Source: a virus. Taken from it: DNA of 40,129 bases. The DNA lies in IMG/VR virus record IMGVR_UViG_3300044987_000538, positions 1-40,129 of that record, one strand, 5' to 3'. The number at the start of each line of letters is the position of its first letter. Position 1 is the stretch's first letter. Shown here piece after piece: positions 5,382-14,230 of the stretch. A program made the translations under genes and the position numbers. The notes under the pieces were generated by a model, which was given only the letters and a program-made list of their open reading frames with translations, did no database searches and was not told where the DNA came from.

Positions 5382-6176
5382 ATGACTTTACCCATTTCTC
5401 CTGGATCAACTGCCACTGTGGCTGTCGCTGACTACATGGACAGCTATACCATTGTCAATGACATCATTGGTATTGGAGAGAATGGCTACGGTGTTCCACT
5501 GCTGGTAAGCGGTCCTGTTACTACCAAAACTAGGATCAAAGTCCGTGATTGGAATTATCTACAGAGCGATCTTAACAGCATATTCATACACGTCACTGAC
5601 GCAAGCACAGCCACTACCACAGTGACCAACACCACCACAGTGAGTAGTACCCTGAGTAACGCAGTCTATGCACAGATCAACGAAATTGAGCCTCAGAGAT
5701 ACGTCTGCCACCCTAATCAGTTTTTTGCGGATCCTGTGACCAATGAAACTTGGAACACCACCAACGGTACTAGTACTAGGACCTTGGTCTGGGACATGGA
5801 GGCCACTTCTGAGATCACACACAAGGTCAATGCAGCCTGGACCACACCATTGACTGCACGTTATTTCTTTAATCAAGGCGGATACTTCATTTACAAGCCA
5901 TTTTACGTCAATACAGGTACTACAGCAACCATAGACACACAATGGGTTGGTTTTATCGACTATGTTAAAAATCAAGGGGGGTTTCAGTACACTAGACCCT
6001 ATTTTGTCAACCCCGATACCTCTGTGGTTACTAAAAGTTGGTCCAGCGGAACCCTTAGAATATCTTTGGCAGTAGAAAGAAACGCAGCCAAAGATGAAAT
6101 ATTGTTCACGGTCAAGTATAAGAGACGTGATCTAGAGATAGTACCGAATAGGGGCTATTGGAATATTGTTATATAA
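5382..6176 (+). CDS. Virion structural protein, tail/fibre type (264 aa)
   Basis: I start it at ATG 5382 rather than TTG 5376. MDSYTIVNDIIGIGENGYG followed by a VSGPVTTKTRIKVRDWNYLQSDLNSIFIH segment matches the layout of structural proteins of T4-like phages of aquatic bacteria, in which a 'VLG-G-G-GYGQ' head region precedes an 'I-W--L--D' segment. The rest is beta-rich with aromatic strands (ARYFFNQGGYFIYKPF). No signal peptide or enzyme motif. First of three tandem virion genes (to 8493), read from a late-type box. Exact virion position is unknown. Confidence 0.65.
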   Translation: MTLPISPGSTATVAVADYMDSYTIVNDIIGIGENGYGVPLLVSGPVTTKTRIKVRDWNYLQSDLNSIFIHVTDASTATTTVTNTTTVSSTLSNAVYAQINEIEPQRYVCHPNQFFADPVTNETWNTTNGTSTRTLVWDMEATSEITHKVNAAWTTPLTARYFFNQGGYFIYKPFYVNTGTTATIDTQWVGFIDYVKNQGGFQYTRPYFVNPDTSVVTKSWSSGTLRISLAVERNAAKDEILFTVKYKRRDLEIVPNRGYWNIVI

Positions 6177-6190
6177 CTTGAGACTACCCC

Positions 6191-7006
6191 ATGCCTTTCC
6201 CACAAGACCCCAAAACATTTACCCTTTATAACTATGGTACTGGTACGGCCACGGTCAGTAGCCTAGTATTTGCCACTGCCGATGGCACACAACATCGAGC
6301 CGACCTTTCGGGCTTTGGTGCCAGCACAACCTATACCAATCCAACACTTACAGGTTTAGCAGTTAGTCTAGCACCCGCTGCCAGCATACCTTTTACCCTG
6401 GACTATACCAACTCTAGTGGAGAGTTGACGTCTTATCGCAACATACTAACAATCAACGGAACAGTCAACGGATTTTCAGATCAAGCCAGTTTAGATGCTG
6501 ATGTAGTTGTATCTTCTGCTCCTGTAGTTGATGGGGGTGGAGGCGGCGGCGAAGGTGGCAACGCCCCGGGACCCTGTGGCGATGACGGTGTCAGCGCCTC
6601 GTGTTCTGCGTCAGGTGGTGCAGGCGGCAGCAGTGGCGGATGTGTGATAGCAACAAGTTTGACTAATTTAGGCACATGGTCTATGACTGAAAAACTAGAA
6701 TTAATACGTTGGTGTGAACAGTCTTTGCACAACACGGTATTAGGAGAAGCATTCAGAAGAGGCTATCAGGTTCTTGGATCAAGATTTATTCTCCCAGTAT
6801 TGTTCAAAAATGGAACTGGATTTGCATCTAAATATGTAGAATGGTCATTTAATAATGCCACAAGTATGTTACGTGGAAATCAATACAATAAATTATCCAT
6901 ACCAAATAGCATTGTTTGGTTAACAGCAATGACTTTAACCGGAGTTGTTGTGAGTAAAAGATATGCAAGAAAATCATGGATATCCTTGTATAGGAAAGCC
7001 AAATAA
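6191..7006 (+). CDS. Virion-associated protein: Ig-like domain, Gly-rich linker, CFIAT-type C-terminal domain (271 aa)
   Basis: Residues 1-105 are a beta-sandwich-like region (FTLYNYGTGTATVSSL, PAASIPFTLDY) of the ASH/Ig-like kind found in phage tail proteins. Residues 115-152 are a Gly/Ser/Cys-rich linker. Residues 153-271 carry GGCVIATSLTNLG, then ELIRWCEQSLHNTVLGEAFRRGYQVLGS, a C-terminal module I have seen in phage proteins and related to 'CFIATA' segments of secreted bacterial proteins. Base composition shifts from GC-richer to AT-richer at about 6640, at the domain border, which suggests the C-terminal part was acquired separately. Role: tail adhesin or decoration, by context. Confidence 0.6.
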   Translation: MPFPQDPKTFTLYNYGTGTATVSSLVFATADGTQHRADLSGFGASTTYTNPTLTGLAVSLAPAASIPFTLDYTNSSGELTSYRNILTINGTVNGFSDQASLDADVVVSSAPVVDGGGGGGEGGNAPGPCGDDGVSASCSASGGAGGSSGGCVIATSLTNLGTWSMTEKLELIRWCEQSLHNTVLGEAFRRGYQVLGSRFILPVLFKNGTGFASKYVEWSFNNATSMLRGNQYNKLSIPNSIVWLTAMTLTGVVVSKRYARKSWISLYRKAK

Positions 7007-7041
7007 TGTTCAGTGCCTTTCTAACTAAATTAATATAAATT

Positions 7042-8493
7042 ATGCCTTCAACATCGACAGTTTCCGTACCTATTCAAAGCTACATCGGTTTTAAAAGACC
7101 CGATGGCTCTGCCGTTGGAGGGTTTAGTGCTCCAAGACCCGTTCTACAAACTACAGAAACCCTAGATGGTGCAACCTTTGCAGTCACGGGTGCTACGGCC
7201 AATTCAAAGATGTTATATGTTTCTCCACTGGCCACATTTACCTATTTTCCAAACACGACCAGTACAGCACAGGTGGTAACTGTGATCAACAGCGGAACTC
7301 AAGTAGTTAAATTATTAAGGACTACATCAACAAACTATGACACAGAAGCAATAGTTGATGTTGACATTAGTATATTGCAACCCGAGATATCACCCGGTGG
7401 ATCTTATACATTTAATCTAAGTTACTATTCTGCCAATGTGGGCGAATATGCTGAATCTCTGCTGTTAGTTTCAAATGCTGACAGCCCTTATTACAGGATA
7501 GATACATTTCAAAATGTAATATCAGCTTTTAATTTTAGAGCTTCGCCGACTAGTGCTACATTTACAACCACTGTACTAGGATTAACATCTTCAACTTCTA
7601 TTGAGTTAGTACCAATAGTAAACGGTGCTGATGATTTAGATAGTGTATTAACCTTCGATGCTTCCTTAACTGGTAGCCCAGGTTGGACTTTTACCACAGG
7701 CACTAATTCTGTTAATTTATTTTGGGACCCAGATTATGTTGACAATGTAAACAATACCACAACTGGTTATACATCTACATTGGCTATTTCAGTAGTCGGC
7801 GCCGGATCAACTACTATTAGCAATAAGGCCTATGTTGACATTGACTATACAAAATATAGAAATCTTTCTACTTGGTATAGTGCAGGCGCCGGCAACAACA
7901 GCATAATTGGAATTAGTTTTGACATATTTGACGGCATTAAAACTGTTACTATTGGTGTTGGTTCAGGGGGTGACGGTGTTCCTATATATTCGGAAGGCGG
8001 GAATATTTTTACTGTACTGAAAAATTTGTATATTGGCGCAGGATCTATAGACAAACCATATCCTTACTGGGCAACCGTTTGTAATATTCCGTTACCAGTT
8101 GCTGGCACCTACCTCAGTGGTGAACTCAACGACATTGGTCTACCAAAATACGTTAAGAAAACTACCAACGGTTTAGATTATGCTGATTATTTTGGATTTG
8201 AACAAAGTGTTGGTTCAATGTTTGTTGTAACATATAATGGATATGATCTAGTAAACATTGAAATAAACAATCTAAGAGAACCATCAGGCGACACAGCCTT
8301 TGATCTAACAATGGCAAATCTAACAAGAGCATTCCATTATCATTCAACTATAGACAACCCAGCACGTTACTATCAGTTAGAAGCAGCCGTGCCAGGTGAT
8401 CCTCGAACAAGATTGTTTAGAGGTTTTGTTGCTACATCATTCTCACCTGAAACTTGGATAGTTGATACAAGCCTAGTTCCACTACCAACCTGA
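7042..8493 (+). CDS. Tail/virion protein with repeated Ig-like domains (483 aa)
   Basis: Nearly all predicted beta-strand, Thr/Ser/Asn rich. Two or three Ig-like (ASH-type) stretches are recognisable by their TVTVINSG / ISPGGSYTFNLSYYS / EYAESLLLVSN pattern at about residues 70-160 and again at about 165-260. The C-terminal 200 residues are less repetitive and may be a receptor-binding tip. No enzyme motif. No Shine-Dalgarno sequence; CTAAATTA lies nine bases before the ATG, a possible variant late box. It is the last structural gene before the biosynthetic run. Confidence 0.6.
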   Translation: MPSTSTVSVPIQSYIGFKRPDGSAVGGFSAPRPVLQTTETLDGATFAVTGATANSKMLYVSPLATFTYFPNTTSTAQVVTVINSGTQVVKLLRTTSTNYDTEAIVDVDISILQPEISPGGSYTFNLSYYSANVGEYAESLLLVSNADSPYYRIDTFQNVISAFNFRASPTSATFTTTVLGLTSSTSIELVPIVNGADDLDSVLTFDASLTGSPGWTFTTGTNSVNLFWDPDYVDNVNNTTTGYTSTLAISVVGAGSTTISNKAYVDIDYTKYRNLSTWYSAGAGNNSIIGISFDIFDGIKTVTIGVGSGGDGVPIYSEGGNIFTVLKNLYIGAGSIDKPYPYWATVCNIPLPVAGTYLSGELNDIGLPKYVKKTTNGLDYADYFGFEQSVGSMFVVTYNGYDLVNIEINNLREPSGDTAFDLTMANLTRAFHYHSTIDNPARYYQLEAAVPGDPRTRLFRGFVATSFSPETWIVDTSLVPLPT

Positions 8494-8506
8494 TATTTTT
8501 AACAGC

Positions 8507-8524
8507 ATTATCTATTAAGATAAT
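8507..8524. other. Small perfect hairpin at the structural/biosynthetic border
   Basis: ATTATCT/AGATAAT, 7 bp with an ATTA loop, in the 39-base gap between genes. No T-run, so not an obvious terminator; it could be an RNA processing or stability element. Confidence 0.35.
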
Positions 8525-8532
8525 TAGTAGTA

Positions 8533-10350
8533 ATGCTAGAAAATATCTATCAAATTCCCCACGAAGAATCTCTTGCTGTCGATTGGCAAGGTTACGACCT
8601 TCAGTACGATCTGCAACTCTATGAGCTAGGACAGGGTCATAGTGAGTTTTTTGTAATCAATCCAAATAACGATATTCCAAAAAAATGGAAAACTGATCTA
8701 AAATATTATGTAGAAGAACTACCCGACACTAGGAAATGCATAGTTGTAGCTCATGAAGGTGAATGGATAGCTAAGATATTCAAAGATGGTTGGTATCCCT
8801 ATCATGGCTACGAAACTGTTGAGATAGTCAAGACTAAACTTGCTTGGACCAGGAACTCGGCCATTGATAAACTAATAACCTATGAAGATGATCCCTTTGG
8901 CACCTTTGAACCTAATAAATGGGATAGAAATTATAAGTTAGTATGGTATATAGATCCTAGATTTAATCCATTAGATGATAAAGTATGGGCATTTAGTTGC
9001 CAACCCATAGGCAAAGAAATATTAGGTACTAAAGACATGGGTTATGTTGTTCCTGACGTGCTTGTTCAATTCAATGAACATCTGCCTGACCTGGGAGTAG
9101 ATGCCAACGATTGTTGCCCTCCATTTTATGATCTAGCACACGAATGTGCCTATGAGTTAGATCCTATACATCAAACAAACAATGAACGTCTTTGGGTTAT
9201 AAAATTTACGCCTATGTGGCGCAGGCCTAAAGAATGGAAATGGTTAGGAACTATTACTCCTGAGTTTACTGTAATATACAATCCCGAGCTACCTAAATTA
9301 GATTATGATTTAGATTACCTAATACCTTGGCACGACTTTGACTATGAACATGTTTGGATGCTAGACAGAAAACATTTTAAGGAGGGTGAGGAAGATATAT
9401 GGGCATTTACTATACAAGTCACAGAAGAATTAGAAGGTAGCAAGATAGTAGACTACATTAGTCCAAATGTTAATATCACTTATAACTCGGACTTGCCTAA
9501 ATTAGAATACAATGAAGAATACATTGTGCCCTGGCATGACCTAGCCTATGAACATGTTTGGTATCTAGCAACTAATAAAACAACAGAGAAAGTTTGGGCG
9601 GTTAGAGCATCGATGTGCAATACTCCTATTGGTGAAAAAGAAGTTGGTACAGTAGTTCCGTTGTTTGAAGATCATCTAGATGTTGTCTTTATATCCTACA
9701 AGGAACCAAATGCAGATGAAAACTGGAATCGTGTATTAGAAAAGGCCCCATGGGCAAAACGTGTACATGGAGTTGATGGTATATTCAATGCTCACAAGGC
9801 CGCCGCCAAATTAGCAAAGACAGATATGTTCTTTGTAGTTGATGGTGATGCTTGGCTTGTGGATGATTGGCAGTTTGATTTCCAGCCGGGTATCTTTGAC
9901 AGAGACTGTGCCTATGTATGGTGCAGCCAGAATCCGGTAAATGACTTGACTTATCAAAATGGAGGTGTTAAACTGTTTAATAAGAGTATCCTAATGAAAC
10001 AAAGAAAATGGACCACTCTTGATATGTTCACGGGCATAATGCCTAAGATAAGCGCCGAAGATAAAATTAGCTGTGTTACAACATTTAACGTAGACGAATT
10101 CTCAACCTGGCGTAGTGCCTTTAGAGAATGTGTTAAATTATATAAAAACAATCAAATGGGCAAACTCAATGAATGGTTGAGTTCCGACCCAGAGAAGAAG
10201 TTTGGTAAGTATGCGGCCTTGGGTGCAAGTCAGGCCTGTGACTATGCCAGTGAATTTGCAAACGACCATACAGCATTGTTAAAGATCAATGATTACAATT
10301 GGTTAAGACAGCAATTTGATTTGCTGAACAAAGGTAAGAATAATGAGTGA
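8533..10350 (+). CDS. Repeat-containing glycosyltransferase-like protein (605 aa)
   Basis: Residues 1-395 contain about four divergent copies of a unit of roughly 85-100 residues. Its core is an aromatic segment of the type 'DL-YEHVW-LD', then 'E-IWAF-I', 'G-I-P', 'YN--LPKLDYD' and 'IPWHD'. The last 210 residues (from DVVFISYKEPNADENWNRVLE) look like a GT-A glycosyltransferase: a short Rossmann start, KAPWAKRVHGVDGIFNAHKAAAKLAKTDMFFVVDGDAW with a DGD motif in the place of the metal-binding DXD, and later KISAEDKISCVTTFN. The repeats may bind glycan or protein. First gene of the biosynthetic run. Family membership is inferred from the DGD context. Confidence 0.6.
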   Translation: MLENIYQIPHEESLAVDWQGYDLQYDLQLYELGQGHSEFFVINPNNDIPKKWKTDLKYYVEELPDTRKCIVVAHEGEWIAKIFKDGWYPYHGYETVEIVKTKLAWTRNSAIDKLITYEDDPFGTFEPNKWDRNYKLVWYIDPRFNPLDDKVWAFSCQPIGKEILGTKDMGYVVPDVLVQFNEHLPDLGVDANDCCPPFYDLAHECAYELDPIHQTNNERLWVIKFTPMWRRPKEWKWLGTITPEFTVIYNPELPKLDYDLDYLIPWHDFDYEHVWMLDRKHFKEGEEDIWAFTIQVTEELEGSKIVDYISPNVNITYNSDLPKLEYNEEYIVPWHDLAYEHVWYLATNKTTEKVWAVRASMCNTPIGEKEVGTVVPLFEDHLDVVFISYKEPNADENWNRVLEKAPWAKRVHGVDGIFNAHKAAAKLAKTDMFFVVDGDAWLVDDWQFDFQPGIFDRDCAYVWCSQNPVNDLTYQNGGVKLFNKSILMKQRKWTTLDMFTGIMPKISAEDKISCVTTFNVDEFSTWRSAFRECVKLYKNNQMGKLNEWLSSDPEKKFGKYAALGASQACDYASEFANDHTALLKINDYNWLRQQFDLLNKGKNNE

Positions 10351-11722
10351 AACTCAGCAACAATATATTAAAAAGATTATTTCTATAGTAGATAAAACAA
10401 GTCCTACGTTTTGTCTAGCCAAATGGCATCATGTTACTTTGTACTTACAGACAGGTGAAACCCATAGTTGTTATCATCCAGCTCCACATAAGATTGACCT
10501 AGCAGAACTTAAAAAGAATCCCAGTGCTCTGCACAATACATCGATTAAAAAACAAGAGCGTAAAGAAATGCTAGAAGGTGTGCAGACTAAAGGATGTCAG
10601 TATTGTTGGAACATTGAGAACATGGGTCCAAACTACATCAGCGATCGCCATATTAAGACCGCAAGTATCTTTACAGAAAAACGTTACAAACAAATTATAG
10701 ATAATCCTTGGGATAAAAATGTAAATCCGGAATATATTGAAGTTAGCTTTGGCAACGAGTGTAATTTTAAATGTGGATATTGTCACCCTAAAGCCAGCAG
10801 TCGGTTCTACAATGAGATTAAACAGTATGGTCCGGTAACCTCGGTTAAGAATCATCGTTGTGATATTGATTGGATGGATCTATATGAGAGAGAAGAAAAG
10901 AATCCTTATGTTGATGCATGGTGGCAGTGGTGGCCAAAGGTGCGTAAAACATTAGGTATTTTGCGTATTACAGGCGGTGAACCTTTGATGCATACTAGTA
11001 CTTGGAAGTTATTGAGCAGTCTCAAAGAAGACCCAATGCCCAAACTTGAATTGAATATTAACAGTAACCTAGGTGTAAAGCCTGCTCTAGTTGATAAAAT
11101 GGTTGAGTATGTAAATCATCTCACAGTGAGTAAAGGCATTAAAAGGTTTAAGTTGTATACCAGTATCGATACGTGGGGTCCTCGTGCTGAGTACATCAGA
11201 ACAGGTTTAGATTTAAAAATTTGGGAACGCAATTTAGATGCTTATTTGAAAGGCACAGGGCAACCTATTAGCTTTATGATTACATTTAACATCTTGTCTG
11301 TAACAACATTTAAGAGCTTATTGGAAAAAATCCTAGAGTGGCGAAGTGTTTATAATCAATTCAACAAAACAGACCAACCTCAGATGGTTAGATTTGATAC
11401 TCCGTACTTAAAAGAACCTTTACAGTACGACATGAATATTCTTCCTAAAAAAGAGTTTATGAAATATATGAAGGAAAGTCTTAAGTTTATGGAACAGAAT
11501 GTAGACGACAAGGACCCAACTAAATTTTCAGAAGTTGAGTTTGAAAAGTTTAGACGGGTAGTTGACTATATGGCAACGACTGAATACGACCAAGACAAGA
11601 TTAGCGAAGGTCAACGTGATTTCTACAATTGGTTTAACGAACTAGACACACGCCGCGGAACTGATTTCGTCAATACTTTTCCAGAGATGGAAAAGTTTTT
11701 TAAAAAGTGTAGTAAACTGTAA
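10343..11722 (+). CDS. Radical SAM enzyme with N-terminal twitch-like Cys domain, paralogue 1 (459 aa)
   Basis: CNFKCGYC (C140, C144, C147) is the CxxxCxxC site for the SAM-binding 4Fe-4S cluster; ITGGEPL follows as the GGE motif. Before it, C24, C43, C85 and C88 (FCLAKWHH, CYHP, CQYC) form a second Cys set in the arrangement of the N-terminal twitch/SPASM-like domain of 'twitch domain-containing radical SAM' proteins, which probably holds an auxiliary Fe-S cluster. It overlaps 8533-10350 by eight bases and touches the next paralogue in TAATG. Of the three it is the most divergent in the first Cys block. Likely cytoplasmic, substrate unknown (peptide or sugar). Confidence 0.85.
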   Translation: MSETQQQYIKKIISIVDKTSPTFCLAKWHHVTLYLQTGETHSCYHPAPHKIDLAELKKNPSALHNTSIKKQERKEMLEGVQTKGCQYCWNIENMGPNYISDRHIKTASIFTEKRYKQIIDNPWDKNVNPEYIEVSFGNECNFKCGYCHPKASSRFYNEIKQYGPVTSVKNHRCDIDWMDLYEREEKNPYVDAWWQWWPKVRKTLGILRITGGEPLMHTSTWKLLSSLKEDPMPKLELNINSNLGVKPALVDKMVEYVNHLTVSKGIKRFKLYTSIDTWGPRAEYIRTGLDLKIWERNLDAYLKGTGQPISFMITFNILSVTTFKSLLEKILEWRSVYNQFNKTDQPQMVRFDTPYLKEPLQYDMNILPKKEFMKYMKESLKFMEQNVDDKDPTKFSEVEFEKFRRVVDYMATTEYDQDKISEGQRDFYNWFNELDTRRGTDFVNTFPEMEKFFKKCSKL

Positions 11723-12951
11723 TGAACAATAAAGAATTCTTATTAAACGAAAGTAAAATCTTTTGTATGTTCCCTTGGATGCATTTAAATGTGACTCCGA
11801 AAGGCGACATCTATCCTTGCTGTAGTAATAACTATTCTACACCTTTTGGAAGCACCAAAGACACGTCATTAAAAGAAGCATTCAACAGTGATAAAATGAA
11901 ACAGTTGCGATTGAACATGCTTAACAATGTTAAAAGCAATATATGTGACTTTTGTTACAAACATGAAGAAGTAGGCCCCTATAGTTTTAGAACATATAGT
12001 AAGGATCATTGGGCTAAACGATTTGATGAACTTGTTCCAACTACATTAGACGACGGAACTGTTCCAGATTTTAAAATGCATTATTTTGATATTCGATTTA
12101 GCAATATCTGTAACTTTAAGTGTAGGACATGCGGTAGTGAATTTAGTAGTCAATGGGCCGCCGAAGATAGACATTATGATAAAAACAAACCAATTGTTAT
12201 CCACGCAGATGATCATAAAGGAGATCTATTACAAGAAGTATTAGATCATGTAGAACATATTGACCTAGCATACTTTGCAGGTGGCGAGCCATTGATCACT
12301 GAGGAACATTATGTTATACTAGAAGAGATGATCAGAAAAGGTAGAACAGATACAGTTTTAAGATACAATACCAATGCCAGTACAATTAAATATAAAAATC
12401 ATGACATACTCAGTTTATGGAAACATTTTAAAAAGATTGAACTAAGCTGTAGCATCGATCATTACGGTGAACGAGCGGAATGGTTAAGACATGGAACTGA
12501 TTGGGGCAAGATTGAAAGTAACCTATTAACATTCCGAGATTTAGATTATGTAGTGTTTCAAATTAATACAGTGTTTAGTTTGTTTAACTATCCTACACTT
12601 GGGGAATTTTACAATTACTTAAAGAGCAAAAACATTGTACAAACCAATGATTGGTACAATAGCTTGTATCTAGCAGTACATCCTAGTTATTATAGTGCTA
12701 AGAGTCTGCCTAAAGAATTAAAACTATTAGCCAAGTCGTCTGCATTAGATCTTGTTAAAAGCCACGGGGCAGAGTTTCCAGGCTTAACTAGATTGATCAA
12801 TGATGCCATAAGTTTTGCCGACCAGGACAATACATGGAAAGACAGTAAAGATACATTTTTTAAGCACACACGATCTCAAGACATATTAAGAAAAGAAGAT
12901 TTTTTTAAAACGTTTCCCGAACTAGAAAGATTGCAGGAGTTAGAAGAATAA
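11722..12951 (+). CDS. Radical SAM enzyme with N-terminal twitch-like Cys domain, paralogue 2 (409 aa)
   Basis: C130-NFK-C134-RT-C137 is the radical SAM cluster site, and FAGGEPL is the GGE motif. The N-terminal domain has FCMFPWMHLNVTPKGDIYPCC (Cys 15, 33, 34) and CDFC (75, 78), the classical SPASM-like pattern 'FC--PW-H----P-G---PCC' placed at the N-terminus. Between the domains, DIRFSNICNFKCR is nearly shared with paralogue 3. It begins in a one-base overlap with the previous stop. Same operon and presumably same pathway as its neighbours. Confidence 0.88.
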   Translation: MNNKEFLLNESKIFCMFPWMHLNVTPKGDIYPCCSNNYSTPFGSTKDTSLKEAFNSDKMKQLRLNMLNNVKSNICDFCYKHEEVGPYSFRTYSKDHWAKRFDELVPTTLDDGTVPDFKMHYFDIRFSNICNFKCRTCGSEFSSQWAAEDRHYDKNKPIVIHADDHKGDLLQEVLDHVEHIDLAYFAGGEPLITEEHYVILEEMIRKGRTDTVLRYNTNASTIKYKNHDILSLWKHFKKIELSCSIDHYGERAEWLRHGTDWGKIESNLLTFRDLDYVVFQINTVFSLFNYPTLGEFYNYLKSKNIVQTNDWYNSLYLAVHPSYYSAKSLPKELKLLAKSSALDLVKSHGAEFPGLTRLINDAISFADQDNTWKDSKDTFFKHTRSQDILRKEDFFKTFPELERLQELEE

Positions 12952-12952
12952 T

Positions 12953-14230
12953 ATGTATGACGTAAAACATTTAATCAAAGAAGGAAAACATTTCTGTGTA
13001 CTTCCTTGGATACATTTCCATTCTTGGCCTAATGGAAATGTAATGCCCTGTTGCGTTGCAGACAGCAGTAAACCCGTTGCAAAGATTAAGTCAGATGAAT
13101 CTATTATTCAAATGATGAACAGTGAGGATTTCAAACGCTTGAGACGAGATATGCTAGAAGATAAACCTAGTCCAGAGTGCAAACGTTGTAATGATGTAGA
13201 GTTGTTGGGTACTTGGACAATGCGTCAAAGTCATAATAAACGTAGGGGATTTGAATATATTGATATGATTGAAGCTACTAATAAAGACGGTAGCATTGAT
13301 AATTTTGAAATGCGTTATATGGACATTCGCTTTAGTAATTTGTGTAACATGAAATGTCGTAGTTGCGGCCCAGGATGCAGTAGCCAGTGGGCTCAAGAAT
13401 ATGTTAAGAAAAAATGGGGTATGGATCAGTTAGAGAAACACTTTGGCATGAAGTCTATTGTGGTTAACTCTAACGAAGACCAACTGTTTATGACTAAACT
13501 TAAACCTTATCTTAAAGATGTTACTGAAGTATACTTTGCCGGCGGCGAAGTTATCATCACTCCTGAACATTATGAGTGCTTGGACTATTGGATTGAAAAC
13601 AAATTAACAGATCAAATAGAATTAACTTACACTACAAATTTTAGTGTATTAAAATATAAAAATAGAGATCTGATTAAATTATGGAAGAAGTTTCCTAATT
13701 TAAAAATTTGGGCAAGTTTAGATGCAGGCGGCCCTCAAGCTGAAGTTATACGTAACGGCACTGACTGGGAAAAGACTATTAAGAACATTAAGAAATTGCG
13801 AGAAGACGTTCCCCATGCAGACTTCCAGATTACTCCTACTATAAGTAACTGGAATGTACATACATTCCCTGATTTCTTTGACAGTTTAATTGAACAAGGC
13901 CTATTGGTAATTGATAATCCAAAACGTCCACCTAATCCTAGGTTTAATTTGTTAAGTGATCCGTGGTATGCTAACATTATGATCCTACCAGAAATAGCCA
14001 AAGAAAAACTTATTCCACGCTACATTAAGTCGATGGAAAAGTATGCATTTAATAGAGATTTAAAGAATTCCTTCAAAACTGTGGTTTATACACTAATGCG
14101 TGGCGAACCCAATAAAGGTGGCATTCAAGAATTTATTAAATATAATGATGAAGTAGATATGCATAGAAAAGAAAAACTATTAGATGTAATTCCAGAATTA
14201 AAAGAGGTGTATGAATGGGCAAAGAGTTAA
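12953..14230 (+). CDS. Radical SAM enzyme with N-terminal twitch-like Cys domain, paralogue 3 (425 aa)
   Basis: C131-NMK-C135-RS-C138 forms the SAM cluster site, with FAGGEVI as the GGE motif. N-terminal Cys residues 15, 33, 34, 76 and 79 (FCVLPWIHFHSWPNGNVMPCC, CKRC) mirror paralogue 2. The similarity of paralogues 2 and 3 through MRYMDIRFSNLCNMKC and the spacing of both Cys sets shows a duplication. The gene starts one base after the preceding stop and its end overlaps the next radical SAM gene by 16 bases. Confidence 0.88.
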   Translation: MYDVKHLIKEGKHFCVLPWIHFHSWPNGNVMPCCVADSSKPVAKIKSDESIIQMMNSEDFKRLRRDMLEDKPSPECKRCNDVELLGTWTMRQSHNKRRGFEYIDMIEATNKDGSIDNFEMRYMDIRFSNLCNMKCRSCGPGCSSQWAQEYVKKKWGMDQLEKHFGMKSIVVNSNEDQLFMTKLKPYLKDVTEVYFAGGEVIITPEHYECLDYWIENKLTDQIELTYTTNFSVLKYKNRDLIKLWKKFPNLKIWASLDAGGPQAEVIRNGTDWEKTIKNIKKLREDVPHADFQITPTISNWNVHTFPDFFDSLIEQGLLVIDNPKRPPNPRFNLLSDPWYANIMILPEIAKEKLIPRYIKSMEKYAFNRDLKNSFKTVVYTLMRGEPNKGGIQEFIKYNDEVDMHRKEKLLDVIPELKEVYEWAKS

